From JBMOPD01 sp049323615 (GTDB lineage Bacteria; Bacillota; Desulfotomaculia; Desulfotomaculales; Desulfocucumaceae), in the NCBI GenBank assembly GCA_049323615.1, contig JBMOPD010000022.1, positions 1 through 64,000 on the forward strand: a DNA stretch of 64,000 nt, written 5' to 3'. Below the pieces are notes generated by a model, which saw only the letters and a list, made by a program, of their open reading frames with translations, ran no database searches and was not told where the DNA came from. Positions 25,974-34,986 of the stretch are shown piece after piece (positions within the stretch are counted from its first letter, which is position 1; the number at the start of each line of letters is the position of its first letter). Made by a program: the position numbers and the translations under genes.

Positions 25974-26002
25974 AAAAAAAGCCCGTTGTTTACAACAGGC
26001 TT
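25974..26002 (-). terminator. Terminator at the end of the LytT-type regulator gene
   Basis: AAGCC.GTTGT/ACAAC.GGCTT stem with a run of T on the minus strand. It overlaps the last codons of the regulator gene, so cstA (starting 140 bases further on) must have its own promoter, a likely target of the regulator. Confidence 0.65.
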
Positions 26003-26772
26003 GTTTTTATAAGACCCAATTTTTCTTTCAGCACCCTGGCATGACTTCTGCTGACAGGAATCTCGGATTTTTGATCATCCCCCAAAACCAGCTTATAACT
26101 GCCCTTAAACCAGGGTATTACCTCCCTGACATATTCCAGGTTAACCAGAAAAGCCCTGTGCACCCTCAGGAACCTGTTCCTGTCCAGCTTGTCTGCCAGC
26201 TCCTGGAGGGTATAAGATGAAGGCATTGTCTGACGGGGCATCTTGATAATGGTTTTACGGTTATCCACGGTTACATATACTATGTCCCGGCTGTCGATGA
26301 CGCACCATTTGCCTCCGGATTCAGCGCAAACTCTGGTCGGCCCGGTGTTTGCCGGACCAAGCATCTCCACCAGGCGGGCAAATTTTTTGTCCTCTTCCCA
26401 CAGCCTGACGGTGGTGGCTACCCGGTCGAGGGCCCTGGCGACCCTATCCTGGCTGTAGGGCTTGACCAGGTAATCAACGGCATTAAGGTCGTAGGCCTGG
26501 ACCGCGAACCTGTCGTGGGCCGTGGCAAACACTATAATAACATTCCCGTCTATATCTTTCATTTTTTTGGCCAGGGAGATGCCGTTAATGTCGTATATCT
26601 GTATGTCCAGCAAAACCACCCGCGGCCTCAACTTGCGGAACAGCTCCAAAGCCTCCGCGCCGGAGCCGGCCACCCCAGCAATATCAAAACCCTGCACCTG
26701 GCTGACCAGGTAGCACAACTCCCGCTGGGCCGGGGCTTCGTCATCCACAATCAGTACAGTAATTTTATTCAT
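25990..26772 (-). CDS. LytTR-family response regulator
   Basis: A 260-residue protein: receiver domain 1-125 (VDDEAPAQRE acidic pocket, phosphorylated Asp in VVLLDIQIYDING, NAVDYLVKPYSQDR) and a LytTR DNA-binding domain at about 160-255 (DSRDIVYVTVDNRKT, FLRVHRAFLVNLEYVRE, IPVSRSHARVLKE). It starts 1 base after the sensor gene stop and would act on the spacer ahead of cstA. Confidence 0.9.
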   Translation of the reverse strand: MNKITVLIVDDEAPAQRELCYLVSQVQGFDIAGVAGSGAEALELFRKLRPRVVLLDIQIYDINGISLAKKMKDIDGNVIIVFATAHDRFAVQAYDLNAVDYLVKPYSQDRVARALDRVATTVRLWEEDKKFARLVEMLGPANTGPTRVCAESGGKWCVIDSRDIVYVTVDNRKTIIKMPRQTMPSSYTLQELADKLDRNRFLRVHRAFLVNLEYVREVIPWFKGSYKLVLGDDQKSEIPVSRSHARVLKEKLGLIKTSLL

Positions 26773-26773
26773 A

Positions 26774-28477
26774 CTAAACTACCGCCCTGACATTGAAATT
26801 GACGGGAATGCTTATAATGAACCTGGTTCCCCTACCCTTGTCGCTAATTACTTTCAGGCCGTTCTCCGGCCCATAGATGGTTTTAAGCCTCTGGTCCACA
26901 TTTTTCAGGCCTATACCGGCGCCTTTATCGGGATAAAGAATAGTGTTTGTTTTCCTGGCCCCGGAGCCGCCCATACCGACACCGTTATCCTCCACCGTTA
27001 TCAAGACGCTGTCCTGATTCCGGCCCACTTTAATAAAAATCTGCCCGCCCTGGGGCTTTGGCAGTATGCCGTGCTTTACGCAATTCTCCACCAGGGGCTG
27101 TAGTATCAGGGCCGGCAGGGTTATATCAAGAAGATCCGGATCGATATCCCTGAATACCTGCAGCCTCGGCTCATTGCGGGCCTGTTCAATGGCCAGGTAG
27201 GCGTCAATTCTCTCCAGTTCTTCGGCAATTGTAATAAAGTCCTGATTACTGGACAGGGTTTTTCTGAAAAAGTCGCCGAGGTGAATCAACAAGTCCCTGG
27301 TTTTTTCCGGGTCGTACCGCGAGAAGGAGACGATGGTGTTCAGCGAGTTGAAAAGAAAATGAGGATTTATTTGGGCCTGCAATGCCTTAAGCTGAGCATC
27401 CCTGAGCAGCTTGCTCTGCGCTTCCAGCTCGGCCAGCTCGAGCTGGGTTGAAAACAGCAGGCCCAGTCCCTTGGCGAATTCCAGATCCAGGCTCGATACG
27501 CTGTTTTCCTTCGAGTGGTACAATTTAAGGGCGCCCACTGTTCTTTCACCGGAAACGAGGGGAATTATTACCGCCGACCGCAGTGTGCAGTCGGGATGTG
27601 AGCACTGTATTTCCTCTTTCCTTGTGGCCACCATAATTTTTCCATGTTCCAGGACCCAGCGGGTGGCCCGGGTCATTATGGCCTGCCCCGGCAAATGGTG
27701 ATCGGCGCCGCTTCCCACGTGAGCCAGTATTTTGCGGTCGTCGGTCAGGGCCACAGCGGCCACGTTTTTATATTCCTTGATCACCTCGGCCACCTTTTGG
27801 GCCGATTCCCTGTTCAGCCCCTGTTTCAAATACTGCAGAGTCTTACTGGCTATGGCCAGGACTTTCTGGGCCTGTACCGCCCCGATTCTCTCCTCCTCTT
27901 CCTGGGCGCTGCGCACAATCATCATAAAAATGGCTATACCCAGGGAATTAACCACAATCATGGGCATGCTGATTACCTTGACCAGGCTGAGCGCCGCCGG
28001 GAACGGCCTGGCCACCAGGAGGATGATCAACATCTGCAGGCTCTCGGTTAGGATCCCCGTCAGCAGGGCGATCTCCCAGCCGATTTTTTTATTCCGGCAT
28101 AACCGGTATATCAGCCCGGCCACTATGCCCTCCGTAAATGTCGACAGGCCGCAGGCAAACCCGGTGAACCCGCCCAGGGACCAGCGGTGCAGCCCGCTTA
28201 TAAGACCGGCCCCGGCGCCCATGAGGGGCCCGCCCAGAAGGCCGGCCATGACCGCCCCGATAACCCTGGAATTGGCCAGGGCGCCCTGTATTTCAATAGC
28301 CGAATAGGTTCCAAAGATGGCTATGGCGCTGAAAATGCCGGTCAGGATCAGCCGTTCCCTGAAGCTGGCAGTATTGTACAAAAGCCTCCGGAAAGGCTTA
28401 ACCCTGGTCAGCAGAAACGCAATGGTAATGACCAGCGACATACGCTCGGCCATCTGGATTATCAGCAGGCGATCCAT
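26774..28477 (-). CDS. LytS-type sensor histidine kinase
   Basis: A 567-residue protein: an N-terminal 5TMR-LYT membrane sensor (about 1-190, with GGPLMGAGAGLISGLHRW), a GAF domain (about 215-350), and a His_kinase domain with the phospho-acceptor His in ALQAQINPHFLFNSLN, followed by an HATPase domain (VENCVKHGI; EDNGVGMGG; GIGLKNVDQRLKTIYG). It is partner of the adjacent LytTR regulator. In BtsS and LytS relatives the 5TMR domain senses pyruvate, which matches the downstream cstA. Confidence 0.88.
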   Translation of the reverse strand: MDRLLIIQMAERMSLVITIAFLLTRVKPFRRLLYNTASFRERLILTGIFSAIAIFGTYSAIEIQGALANSRVIGAVMAGLLGGPLMGAGAGLISGLHRWSLGGFTGFACGLSTFTEGIVAGLIYRLCRNKKIGWEIALLTGILTESLQMLIILLVARPFPAALSLVKVISMPMIVVNSLGIAIFMMIVRSAQEEEERIGAVQAQKVLAIASKTLQYLKQGLNRESAQKVAEVIKEYKNVAAVALTDDRKILAHVGSGADHHLPGQAIMTRATRWVLEHGKIMVATRKEEIQCSHPDCTLRSAVIIPLVSGERTVGALKLYHSKENSVSSLDLEFAKGLGLLFSTQLELAELEAQSKLLRDAQLKALQAQINPHFLFNSLNTIVSFSRYDPEKTRDLLIHLGDFFRKTLSSNQDFITIAEELERIDAYLAIEQARNEPRLQVFRDIDPDLLDITLPALILQPLVENCVKHGILPKPQGGQIFIKVGRNQDSVLITVEDNGVGMGGSGARKTNTILYPDKGAGIGLKNVDQRLKTIYGPENGLKVISDKGRGTRFIISIPVNFNVRAVV

Positions 28478-28556
28478 TTTTTTGTTCCCCGCTCTTTTAT
28501 TTTTGTTAACTATTGATTGAATTTTAGCACTATATCAAATAATGAACAAGTATATT

Positions 28557-28706
28557 AAAGAGGCTGTCTGCGTCAAGATTTAGCAGGTAGAGGCTGTCAA
28601 AGAAGTTCCAGATGCAAGGCGCGGCAAGGTTTTGAGCGCAGGCGTATCGTGAGCGAACAAACCGCCGCCGCAACGCTGCAGGTGGACTTCTTGGGACAGC
28701 CTCTTT
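28557..28706. repeat. MITE-like inverted-repeat element
   Basis: The core runs from GAGGCTGTC.AAGAAGTTCC (28590-28609) to its complement GGACTTCTT.GACAGCCTC (28684-28703), about 115 bases with roughly 20-base terminal inverted repeats. A second copy of the outer arm (AAAGAGGCTGTC, 28557-28568) lies just outside and pairs with GACAGCCTCTTT at 28695-28706. The interior (GCAAGGCGCGGCAAGG onward) is GC-rich. No transposase is encoded; it lies between the LytS gene and the GerMN gene end. Confidence 0.6.
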
Positions 28707-28713
28707 GGATTGG

Positions 28714-29316
28714 CTACTGCTTAACCAAAGACTGGTTGGGGGCCAGCGGCTCGCTGGTATCCATGTGGCCCAGGAGACTCTCAACTTTTTTACCCTCCAC
28801 CAGGAACTGGACCTTTTTAATCCCGTCCAGCCGGGCCAGTGAATTTACCACCGAGTACACGGTCATGGTCTCACCCGAAGAGCCGCCCCAGTGCCTGGTC
28901 TGAATCTCCCTGGAGAAGTTTACGTAGGCCACCCCGTCCACCACCGACAGGGAAAGCAGGCGGGCGCTTTCGGGAATGGTCTTCAGCAGTCCTTTCCCGG
29001 TGGGCCCCTTGATCAGTTCCTTGACGATGATTTCCTCCAGAGAATCGCCCTTTTTCACCACTTCCCTTTCCTCCGGCACCAGCTTGTCAGCCTGACTGTC
29101 GGAAAAGTAAAGGGTAACCTTCACGGGGGTGTCCTTGGGACTGGCGCTTATCGGCGGCTGATTCTCGGCTGCCGGCGGCTGATTGGGGCCGGGGGCCGGT
29201 TTGGCGTCGCGGCTGCCGCACCCCGCGGCCGACCACAGCAGCGCCAGCACTCCTATAAACACCAGGATCAGCCGGCCCCCGGCCCGGGCCTTTTCCTTTC
29301 TCCCCCGAATTCTCAT
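28714..29316 (-). CDS. GerMN-domain lipoprotein
   Basis: A 200-residue protein with a signal peptide ending in the lipobox WSAAGC (about residues 27-32), a Pro/Asn-rich linker, and a GerMN domain (about 65-180: VKVTLYFSDSQADKLVPEER; EIIVKELIKGP; GVAYVNFSRE; SVVNSLARLDGIKKVQFLVEG). GerM-type proteins act at the cell envelope, in Bacillus during spore formation and germination. It follows a two-component system on the same strand, 107 bases downstream, and may be part of that operon. Confidence 0.82.
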   Translation of the reverse strand: MRIRGRKEKARAGGRLILVFIGVLALLWSAAGCGSRDAKPAPGPNQPPAAENQPPISASPKDTPVKVTLYFSDSQADKLVPEEREVVKKGDSLEEIIVKELIKGPTGKGLLKTIPESARLLSLSVVDGVAYVNFSREIQTRHWGGSSGETMTVYSVVNSLARLDGIKKVQFLVEGKKVESLLGHMDTSEPLAPNQSLVKQ

Positions 29317-29422
29317 GATGCTGTCCTCCCTTTCCGGGCGGTGTGCCGCCCGTTCGTTACATCCAATTATAAAAGATAAGTATTACACGCCAATAGAAAT
29401 ATATTACAAAAGTATTAAACTT

Positions 29423-30835
29423 TTATGCCGGCAATCTTATGATGAAGGCCGTTCCCCGGCCGGGCGCACTCTTTACCTCGATGACGCCGTTGTGGAGTTC
29501 CACCGCCTGCCTGACTATGGCCAGGCCCAGTCCCGTTCCCCCGGTGGACCGCGGGCGGGCCTTGTCGACCCGGTAAAACCGGTCGAATATATACGGCAGA
29601 TCGGCCTCCGGGATGCCCTCACCGGTGTCGCTGACTTCTATCGACAGCCTGTCTTCTTCCACACCGCAGGCTACCCGCACCTGCCCGCCGGGCGACGTGT
29701 ACTTTATGCCGTTATCCAGCAGGTTCAGCAGTATCCCGGTGAGCAGCTCGGAGTCCACCGGCCAGACGGGATCGGTTTCATAACGGCCTTCCAGCTTGAT
29801 TTGCCTCGCTTCCGCCAGCGGGCGGGCCAGCTGCAGCGCCCTTTCCAGCACCGGCCCGACGGGCTGCTCCGTTATCCTGGGTGTCGGTCCCTCTTCAAGG
29901 CGGGCCAGCCGCAGCAGGTCGTCCACCAGCCGCTTGAGCCTGTCCACCTCCCGGTTGATATCGGACAGGAACTCCCGGTAGACCGCCGGGTCTTCCTCCC
30001 GGCCGTAAATAAGCGACTCGGCCAGTGATTTAATGGAGGCCAGGGGGTTTCTCAATTCGTGGGAGGCGTTGGCCACAAACTCCCGCCGCGCCCTGTCGGC
30101 CTTTTCCATCCGCTGGCTCATAATATTAAAGGCCCGGCCCAGCTGACCCAGTTCGTCACGGCCCCTTTCCCCGACCCGCAGGCCCAGTTTGCCGGCGGCC
30201 ATTTGCCGCACTACCGAAGTCAGTTCATTGATCGGCCCGGTCAGCGCCCGGGCCAGCCACATACTGAACAGGGCAGCCACCAGGCCGCCCAGCAGGGACA
30301 GGCCGATCAGCCTTTCCCTCAGCTGCGCCAGGGTATCGTAAACATCGTTTATTCCGGTTGCAAGCAGGACCGCCCCCCGCACTCCTTTATCCTTTACAAC
30401 GGGCACGGCCACGTAAAGCACCCGCTCATCCCCGGGGAGAAGATAGCGGCCGGCCATTTCGCTTCCGGACAGGGCGGCCTGCACCTCCCTGTGGCCCAGG
30501 GTGCTTCCCTCCAACCACCCCTCATCGAAGGAATCCACCAGCACCCTGCCCGCGGTGTCCAGCAGTATCACCCGGGCGCCCACCCGCTGGCCGAAATCCC
30601 GGGCCATGTAGCGGAGGCCCGGGTCCCGCGCAATCAGCTGTTCCCTCCCGGCGGTGGCTACTATGTTAGCATGGGCCAGGTAGGCCGCCTCCCGGGAACC
30701 CAGGTAATAATCTTCCAACAGGGCCAGGAAAATCCACCCGGTGGAAAGGAGAGTAGCGGCGATGATCAGGAAGTAGGTGGCCGCCAGTTTCCACTTCAGG
30801 CTGAAAAAAAGATCCCGCTTACGGCGTATCTTCAA
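29423..30835 (-). CDS. PhoR/ResE-type sensor histidine kinase
   Basis: A 470-residue protein with a membrane helix at about 15-37, an extracytoplasmic domain to about 165, a second helix at about 170-192, and HAMP (LTGPINELTSVVRQMAAG). The HisKA box with the phospho-acceptor His is in VANASHELRNPLASIKSL. HATPase N, G1 and G2 boxes are NLLDNGIKY, EVSDTGEGIPEADLPYIF and TGLGLAIVRQAVELH. The TTG start lies inside the regulator gene's end (17-base overlap), so translation is coupled. The signal is unknown. Confidence 0.9.
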   Translation of the reverse strand: MKIRRKRDLFFSLKWKLAATYFLIIAATLLSTGWIFLALLEDYYLGSREAAYLAHANIVATAGREQLIARDPGLRYMARDFGQRVGARVILLDTAGRVLVDSFDEGWLEGSTLGHREVQAALSGSEMAGRYLLPGDERVLYVAVPVVKDKGVRGAVLLATGINDVYDTLAQLRERLIGLSLLGGLVAALFSMWLARALTGPINELTSVVRQMAAGKLGLRVGERGRDELGQLGRAFNIMSQRMEKADRARREFVANASHELRNPLASIKSLAESLIYGREEDPAVYREFLSDINREVDRLKRLVDDLLRLARLEEGPTPRITEQPVGPVLERALQLARPLAEARQIKLEGRYETDPVWPVDSELLTGILLNLLDNGIKYTSPGGQVRVACGVEEDRLSIEVSDTGEGIPEADLPYIFDRFYRVDKARPRSTGGTGLGLAIVRQAVELHNGVIEVKSAPGRGTAFIIRLPA

Positions 30836-31511
30836 GAAAATAATAACCCACCCCCCACTTGGTCAGGATCAGGCAGGGTTTGGCCGGATTTTCCTCCACC
30901 TTCTCGCGCAGGCGTCGTATATACACATCCACCGTTCGCTCGTCGCCGTAGTAATCCGCCCCCCACACCAGCTCCAGTAAATTCTCCCTGGTAAAGACCC
31001 GTCCGGGATGGCCGGCCAGAAGATGAAGAAGTTCAAACTCCCGGACCGACAGGTCCAGGAGTTGGCCTGCGCGGACTACCCTCCGCTTCAGGGTGTCTAT
31101 TTCCAGCGGGCCGGCTTGCAGAACCTTTTCGGCCGGCGGTGTCGCCGCCTTTTTGGCCCGCCGCAGCACGGCCCTGATCCGGGCAATCAATTCCCTGGTG
31201 TTAAAGGGCTTGGTCAGGTAATCATCGGCCCCCACTTCAAGCCCCACGATTTTGTCGACGTCCTCTCCGCGGGCGGTCAGCATTATAACCGGAGTGTCCT
31301 TAAGGCGGCGGATTTCCCGGCACACCTCCAGCCCGTCCATTTTGGGCAGCATTATATCCAAAACCACCAGGTCGGGGTTGTCCAGGCGGTGCCTGTTTAC
31401 CGCCTCCTCCCCGTCGTGGGCGGTGGTGACACTGAAACCCTCCTGTTCCAGGCTGCGTTTCAAACCCTTGACCAGCAGTTCCTCGTCATCCACTACCAGT
31501 ATCCTGTACAT
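30819..31511 (-). CDS. OmpR/PhoB-family response regulator
   Basis: A 230-residue protein: receiver domain 1-120 (VVDDEELLVKGL, phosphorylated Asp in VVLDIMLPKMDG, MLTARGED, GADDYLTKPFNTREL) and winged-helix output domain at about 130-225 (SVREFELLHLLAGHPGRVFTRE; DERTVDVYIRRLREKVE). It is first gene of the three-gene unit with the sensor kinase and GerMN lipoprotein. It is divergent from the M24 peptidase gene. Confidence 0.92.
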   Translation of the reverse strand: MYRILVVDDEELLVKGLKRSLEQEGFSVTTAHDGEEAVNRHRLDNPDLVVLDIMLPKMDGLEVCREIRRLKDTPVIMLTARGEDVDKIVGLEVGADDYLTKPFNTRELIARIRAVLRRAKKAATPPAEKVLQAGPLEIDTLKRRVVRAGQLLDLSVREFELLHLLAGHPGRVFTRENLLELVWGADYYGDERTVDVYIRRLREKVEENPAKPCLILTKWGVGYYFLEDTP

Positions 31512-31787
31512 CTTTTACCCCACCCCGCATCTCCCGGCTGAATAAGCCGCGCAGGAATATAAAATCGTCAACCGGTATTTACGCTGTCAATTTTAAAATA
31601 CATTAACCCGGCCAATTCAGGATAATTTTAATTTTAACATAAAAGGTGCGGATTTTAGCGGCCTGGCACATTTTACCCTTAATCCCCGGGAATTGATTTT
31701 TGGGATTCAAAAAACGACCACCCGGAGTGAATAAGAGTAAAAATACCATAAATTTTGCATGTTTGTTAACTGAAAGGAGGCGGTAAC

Positions 31788-32969
31788 ATGAAATATACTC
31801 CTAAAGAGGAACTGGGCCGGCGTGTGGCCAGGCTGCAGGGCCTGATGCGGCGGGGCGGCATTGAAGGAGCCGTTATTGTCCAGAATGCCGATTTGTTTTA
31901 TTTCGCGGGGACCATTCAGCGGTCACACCTTTTTATCCCGGCGGACGGAAAACCCGTTCTGATGGTTAAAAAAAGCTTCCCCAGGGCCCGGGAGGAATCG
32001 GCCCTGGATGAAGTAATCCCCCTGGATAACCTTAAAGATCTGCCGGCGGTGATCGGATCATACGGCGATAAAAACATGCGCGTGATCGGCTTCGAGCTGG
32101 ACGTGCTGCCCGCCGCGCTTTACCTGAAATATCAAAAACTCTTTGCGCCCGCCAAAATAACCGATATCGGCCAGCTGATCCGCACCGTCAGAATGGTCAA
32201 GTCACCCTATGAAATAGAGCTGCTGAAGGGCGCGGCGGATCTCAACCACGCCATGTTTTCCCGGGTCAAGGACTTTTTAAGGGAAGGAATCACAGAGGTG
32301 GAACTGGCCGGGAACCTGGAGGCGGTTTACCGGCGCCACGGCCACCAGGGCTATGTGAGAATGCGGGGGTTCAACCAGGAAATAGTGTACGGCCACCTGA
32401 TGTCCGGCGTCAGCCTGGCGGTGCCCAGCTTCCTGGACAGCCCCGAAGGGGGCCCGGGGCTCAACCCCTCCTTTCCCCAGGGCGCCGGCATGAAAAAGAT
32501 AGCCAGAAATGAGCCCGTAATGGTGGACTATGTGGGAGTTTACGACGGCTACATGGTGGACCAGGCCAGGATTTTCTGCCTGGGCCGGCTGCCCGACAAA
32601 TTTGTCAGGGCCTATGAGGCAGTGATTAACATCCAGGAAGAAATCAAAAGGAGGGCCAGGCCGGGGGTATTGTGCGATGAGCTCTACAACTGCGCGGTAA
32701 AAATGGCCTCTGAAGCGGGGCTGAAGGACCACTTCATGGGACATCCGGACCCCGCTCCCTTTATCGGGCACGGGCTGGGTATAGAACTGGACGAACTGCC
32801 GGTGCTGGCCCGGGGTTTTGAAATCCCCCTGGAAGAGGGTATGGTTTTCGCCCTGGAGCCCAAATTTGTCTTTCCGGAGGGTGAGGTGGGCATTGAAAAC
32901 ACCTTTGTGATCAGGGAAACCGGTGCGGAGGCCCTGACCGTATTTGATGAGAACATAATATATTTGTAA
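31788..32969 (+). CDS. M24-family Xaa-Pro peptidase-like metalloenzyme
   Basis: A 393-residue protein: creatinase N-terminal domain (1 to about 140; VQNADLFYFAGTIQ) and pita-bread catalytic domain. Metal ligands are visible as VDYVGVYDGYMVDQAR (two Asp), GHGLGIELDELP (His), ALEPKFVFP and VGIENTF (two Glu). It cleaves a Xaa-Pro or related imide bond; the true substrate is unknown. The ATG has AAAGGAGG 6 bases before it. It is transcribed alone, away from the two-component system. Confidence 0.85.
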   Translation: MKYTPKEELGRRVARLQGLMRRGGIEGAVIVQNADLFYFAGTIQRSHLFIPADGKPVLMVKKSFPRAREESALDEVIPLDNLKDLPAVIGSYGDKNMRVIGFELDVLPAALYLKYQKLFAPAKITDIGQLIRTVRMVKSPYEIELLKGAADLNHAMFSRVKDFLREGITEVELAGNLEAVYRRHGHQGYVRMRGFNQEIVYGHLMSGVSLAVPSFLDSPEGGPGLNPSFPQGAGMKKIARNEPVMVDYVGVYDGYMVDQARIFCLGRLPDKFVRAYEAVINIQEEIKRRARPGVLCDELYNCAVKMASEAGLKDHFMGHPDPAPFIGHGLGIELDELPVLARGFEIPLEEGMVFALEPKFVFPEGEVGIENTFVIRETGAEALTVFDENIIYL

Positions 32970-33091
32970 GGGGGGTGAAAATGTCATCTGAAAGAGTTAA
33001 GCCAAGCTAATACCACTATTTTTCAGTGGCATTCGCCGGGCCTAACAGATATCATTTTTGTAAGCGAGAATAAGGGCCCGGGGGGTGGATC

Positions 33092-34510
33092 GTGGAAACC
33101 GGCAGAGTGGAAACCGCCAGAGTAAAAACAGTCAGCCCTCTAAGCAGGTTCAGGTATTTATTCGTATACTTTTCGGCCCTTATGGGCGCCCTGGTTTTTG
33201 TGTCCGTGCTGGGCCACCAGCATTTCCGCATCGAGGCCCTGCAGGTACGGCTGAACATCCAGCCGGCCCTGGCCGGGTATACAGTGATGGAAATTCCCCC
33301 GCTGGCCACAATCAGGGCCAAAACCCACTCCACCCCGCTGCAGCTTTCAGTCAGGCTGGACGGTATAGACCTTCAGCTGGCCCAAAAAATGCTGGAAAAG
33401 AATCAAAGCCGGACCAGCCTGATAAACACTGTTACCGGCGGCCTGCGGGCGGCGGCCGTCCTTTTTACCCTGAAGGTACTGCTCCTGTCGGCCGCCGGCG
33501 GGACATTCGGGGTGTTTCTCTGGCGTCGGAAACCGGGGTTGTGCCACCTGCAGGGAGCCCTGGCGGCGGTCCTCAGTGTCGGGGTGCTGCTGCTGGGCAC
33601 ATATATCACCTACGACGCCGGTAAGTTTAAAAACCCCGAGTACGACGGGGCGCTGAAGGTTGCTCCCTGGATTATCAGCCTGGCCGGTGAAACCCTGGAC
33701 AAAATAGATACCCTGAGCAACAAAATGGGAATGGTGGCCGACAACCTCCATCAACTGTTCAACCAGATAGACCGGCTGCAGCCCTTCGGTGAAAACCGGG
33801 AGGGCCTGGTTAAGGTGCTGCACGTTTCCGACATCCACAACAACCCGGCCGCCATGGGGTACGTCCAGCGCATCGCCGAGCTGTTCAGGGTGGACATGAT
33901 TATCGACACCGGGGACATCACCGATTACGGTACGCCCCTGGAGAGCCTGGTCCTGGAAAGGATAGCCGGTATCAAGGCGCCCTACCTTTTTATACCCGGC
34001 AATCACGAATCTCCGGAAACAGTTAAAAAAATGAAGGCTATTCCGGGAGTGAAGGTTCTGGACGGCGCCGCCGTCACGGTAAAGAACCTGCGCATAATGG
34101 GTGTAGCCGACCCTTCGTCAAAGGTAAACGATATCGAGCCCCCTTCTCTGCACATGATCCCCCGGTACGCCGGTCAGATTGAAAAGTCCCTGGCGGAACT
34201 GGCGGAACAGCCCGACATTCTTGCCCTGCACAACCACCGCATCGCCCGGTTGCTGGCCGGCAAGGCACCGGTTATCCTTTACGGTCACGACCACAAATTG
34301 TCGGTGGAGGAAAACAACGGCAGCATCATGATCGACCCGGGCAGCGCCGGGGCGGCGGGCCTGCGCAGGCTGCAGGGGGACAAGACCCCGTACTCGGTGG
34401 TGATCCAGTACTACGCCCCGGTGGATGGCAAAATGAAGCTGCTGGCCGCCGACACCATTACGGTTAAGAACCTGGACAGCGGCTTCCACGTGGAGCGCCA
34501 CGTATTTTAA
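33092..34510 (+). CDS. Membrane-anchored metallophosphoesterase
   Basis: A 472-residue protein. Three hydrophobic segments lie in the first 190 residues (about 22-42, 115-145, 155-175). A calcineurin-like phosphoesterase domain begins near 245: VLHVSDIHNNP (D-x-H), IIDTGDITDYG (GD), FIPGNHESP (GNHE), ALHNHR and ILYGHDHK (GH-x-H). All two-metal ligands are present. The active site is predicted to face the side opposite to, or tethered at, the membrane; the orientation is unclear. The GTG start follows GGGGGGTG. Substrate unknown. Confidence 0.82.
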   Translation: METGRVETARVKTVSPLSRFRYLFVYFSALMGALVFVSVLGHQHFRIEALQVRLNIQPALAGYTVMEIPPLATIRAKTHSTPLQLSVRLDGIDLQLAQKMLEKNQSRTSLINTVTGGLRAAAVLFTLKVLLLSAAGGTFGVFLWRRKPGLCHLQGALAAVLSVGVLLLGTYITYDAGKFKNPEYDGALKVAPWIISLAGETLDKIDTLSNKMGMVADNLHQLFNQIDRLQPFGENREGLVKVLHVSDIHNNPAAMGYVQRIAELFRVDMIIDTGDITDYGTPLESLVLERIAGIKAPYLFIPGNHESPETVKKMKAIPGVKVLDGAAVTVKNLRIMGVADPSSKVNDIEPPSLHMIPRYAGQIEKSLAELAEQPDILALHNHRIARLLAGKAPVILYGHDHKLSVEENNGSIMIDPGSAGAAGLRRLQGDKTPYSVVIQYYAPVDGKMKLLAADTITVKNLDSGFHVERHVF

Positions 34511-34513
34511 ACA

Positions 34514-34541
34514 GGGATTGGGGGTTAGGGATTGGTGATTG
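34514..34541. repeat. 7-bp repeat tract (four units)
   Basis: GGGATTG, GGGGTTA, GGGATTG, GTGATTG in register. It lies at the convergent ends of the phosphoesterase and zinc-ribbon genes and encodes the last few residues and stop of the latter. Confidence 0.6.
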
Positions 34542-34866
34542 GGAGGGTTTTACCGCAGTACTTGCAGATTTCCGCCTCTTTTTTTATCCTCCGGTTGCAG
34601 GCCGGACAGGCTTTTCTGGTATGCCTCAAGGTTTCAATGACATAGATGTTCACAATAGCCGGGGTATAAAAGAGCAGGGCCTCGGGGATGGTGTAGTCGG
34701 AGACCATGATCAGCAGCACGTAAGACAGGGCAAGGGAGATCCTGAAGGCCTTGACCACCTCTAACTTGTTAAACACAAACCTGCTTAATATATAATAAAC
34801 AACATAGGAGGCCACAAATCCCCCCAGCCATCCCCTGAACAGATAAACCAGTGTTTCCTTTTCCAA
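34525..34866 (-). CDS. Small membrane protein with C-terminal zinc ribbon
   Basis: 113 residues: three hydrophobic segments (about 10-28, 43-57, 62-80) followed by a zinc-ribbon CPAC...CKYC (about 88-108). No further family is recognised. Such tails often sit on membrane proteins of unknown role. The last residues (LPITNP) come from a heptamer repeat tract, so the original C-terminus may have been different. Confidence 0.6.
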   Translation of the reverse strand: MEKETLVYLFRGWLGGFVASYVVYYILSRFVFNKLEVVKAFRISLALSYVLLIMVSDYTIPEALLFYTPAIVNIYVIETLRHTRKACPACNRRIKKEAEICKYCGKTLPITNP

Positions 34867-34986
34867 TCAGCAAACCCCTCCCGGAATTTTTAAAAGTATT
34901 TCAACATATTATTGATAATTCCTGCTGAAGGAAACGGTGGGGCCGGCGGCGAATTATGAGTTAAAAATAAACGAGGAGGAAATAAC

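Noticed and set aside
28530..28784. 84-codon minus-strand ORF between LytS and GerMN genes
   Set aside because: It lies mostly inside the inverted-repeat element and overlaps the GerMN gene end in another frame.
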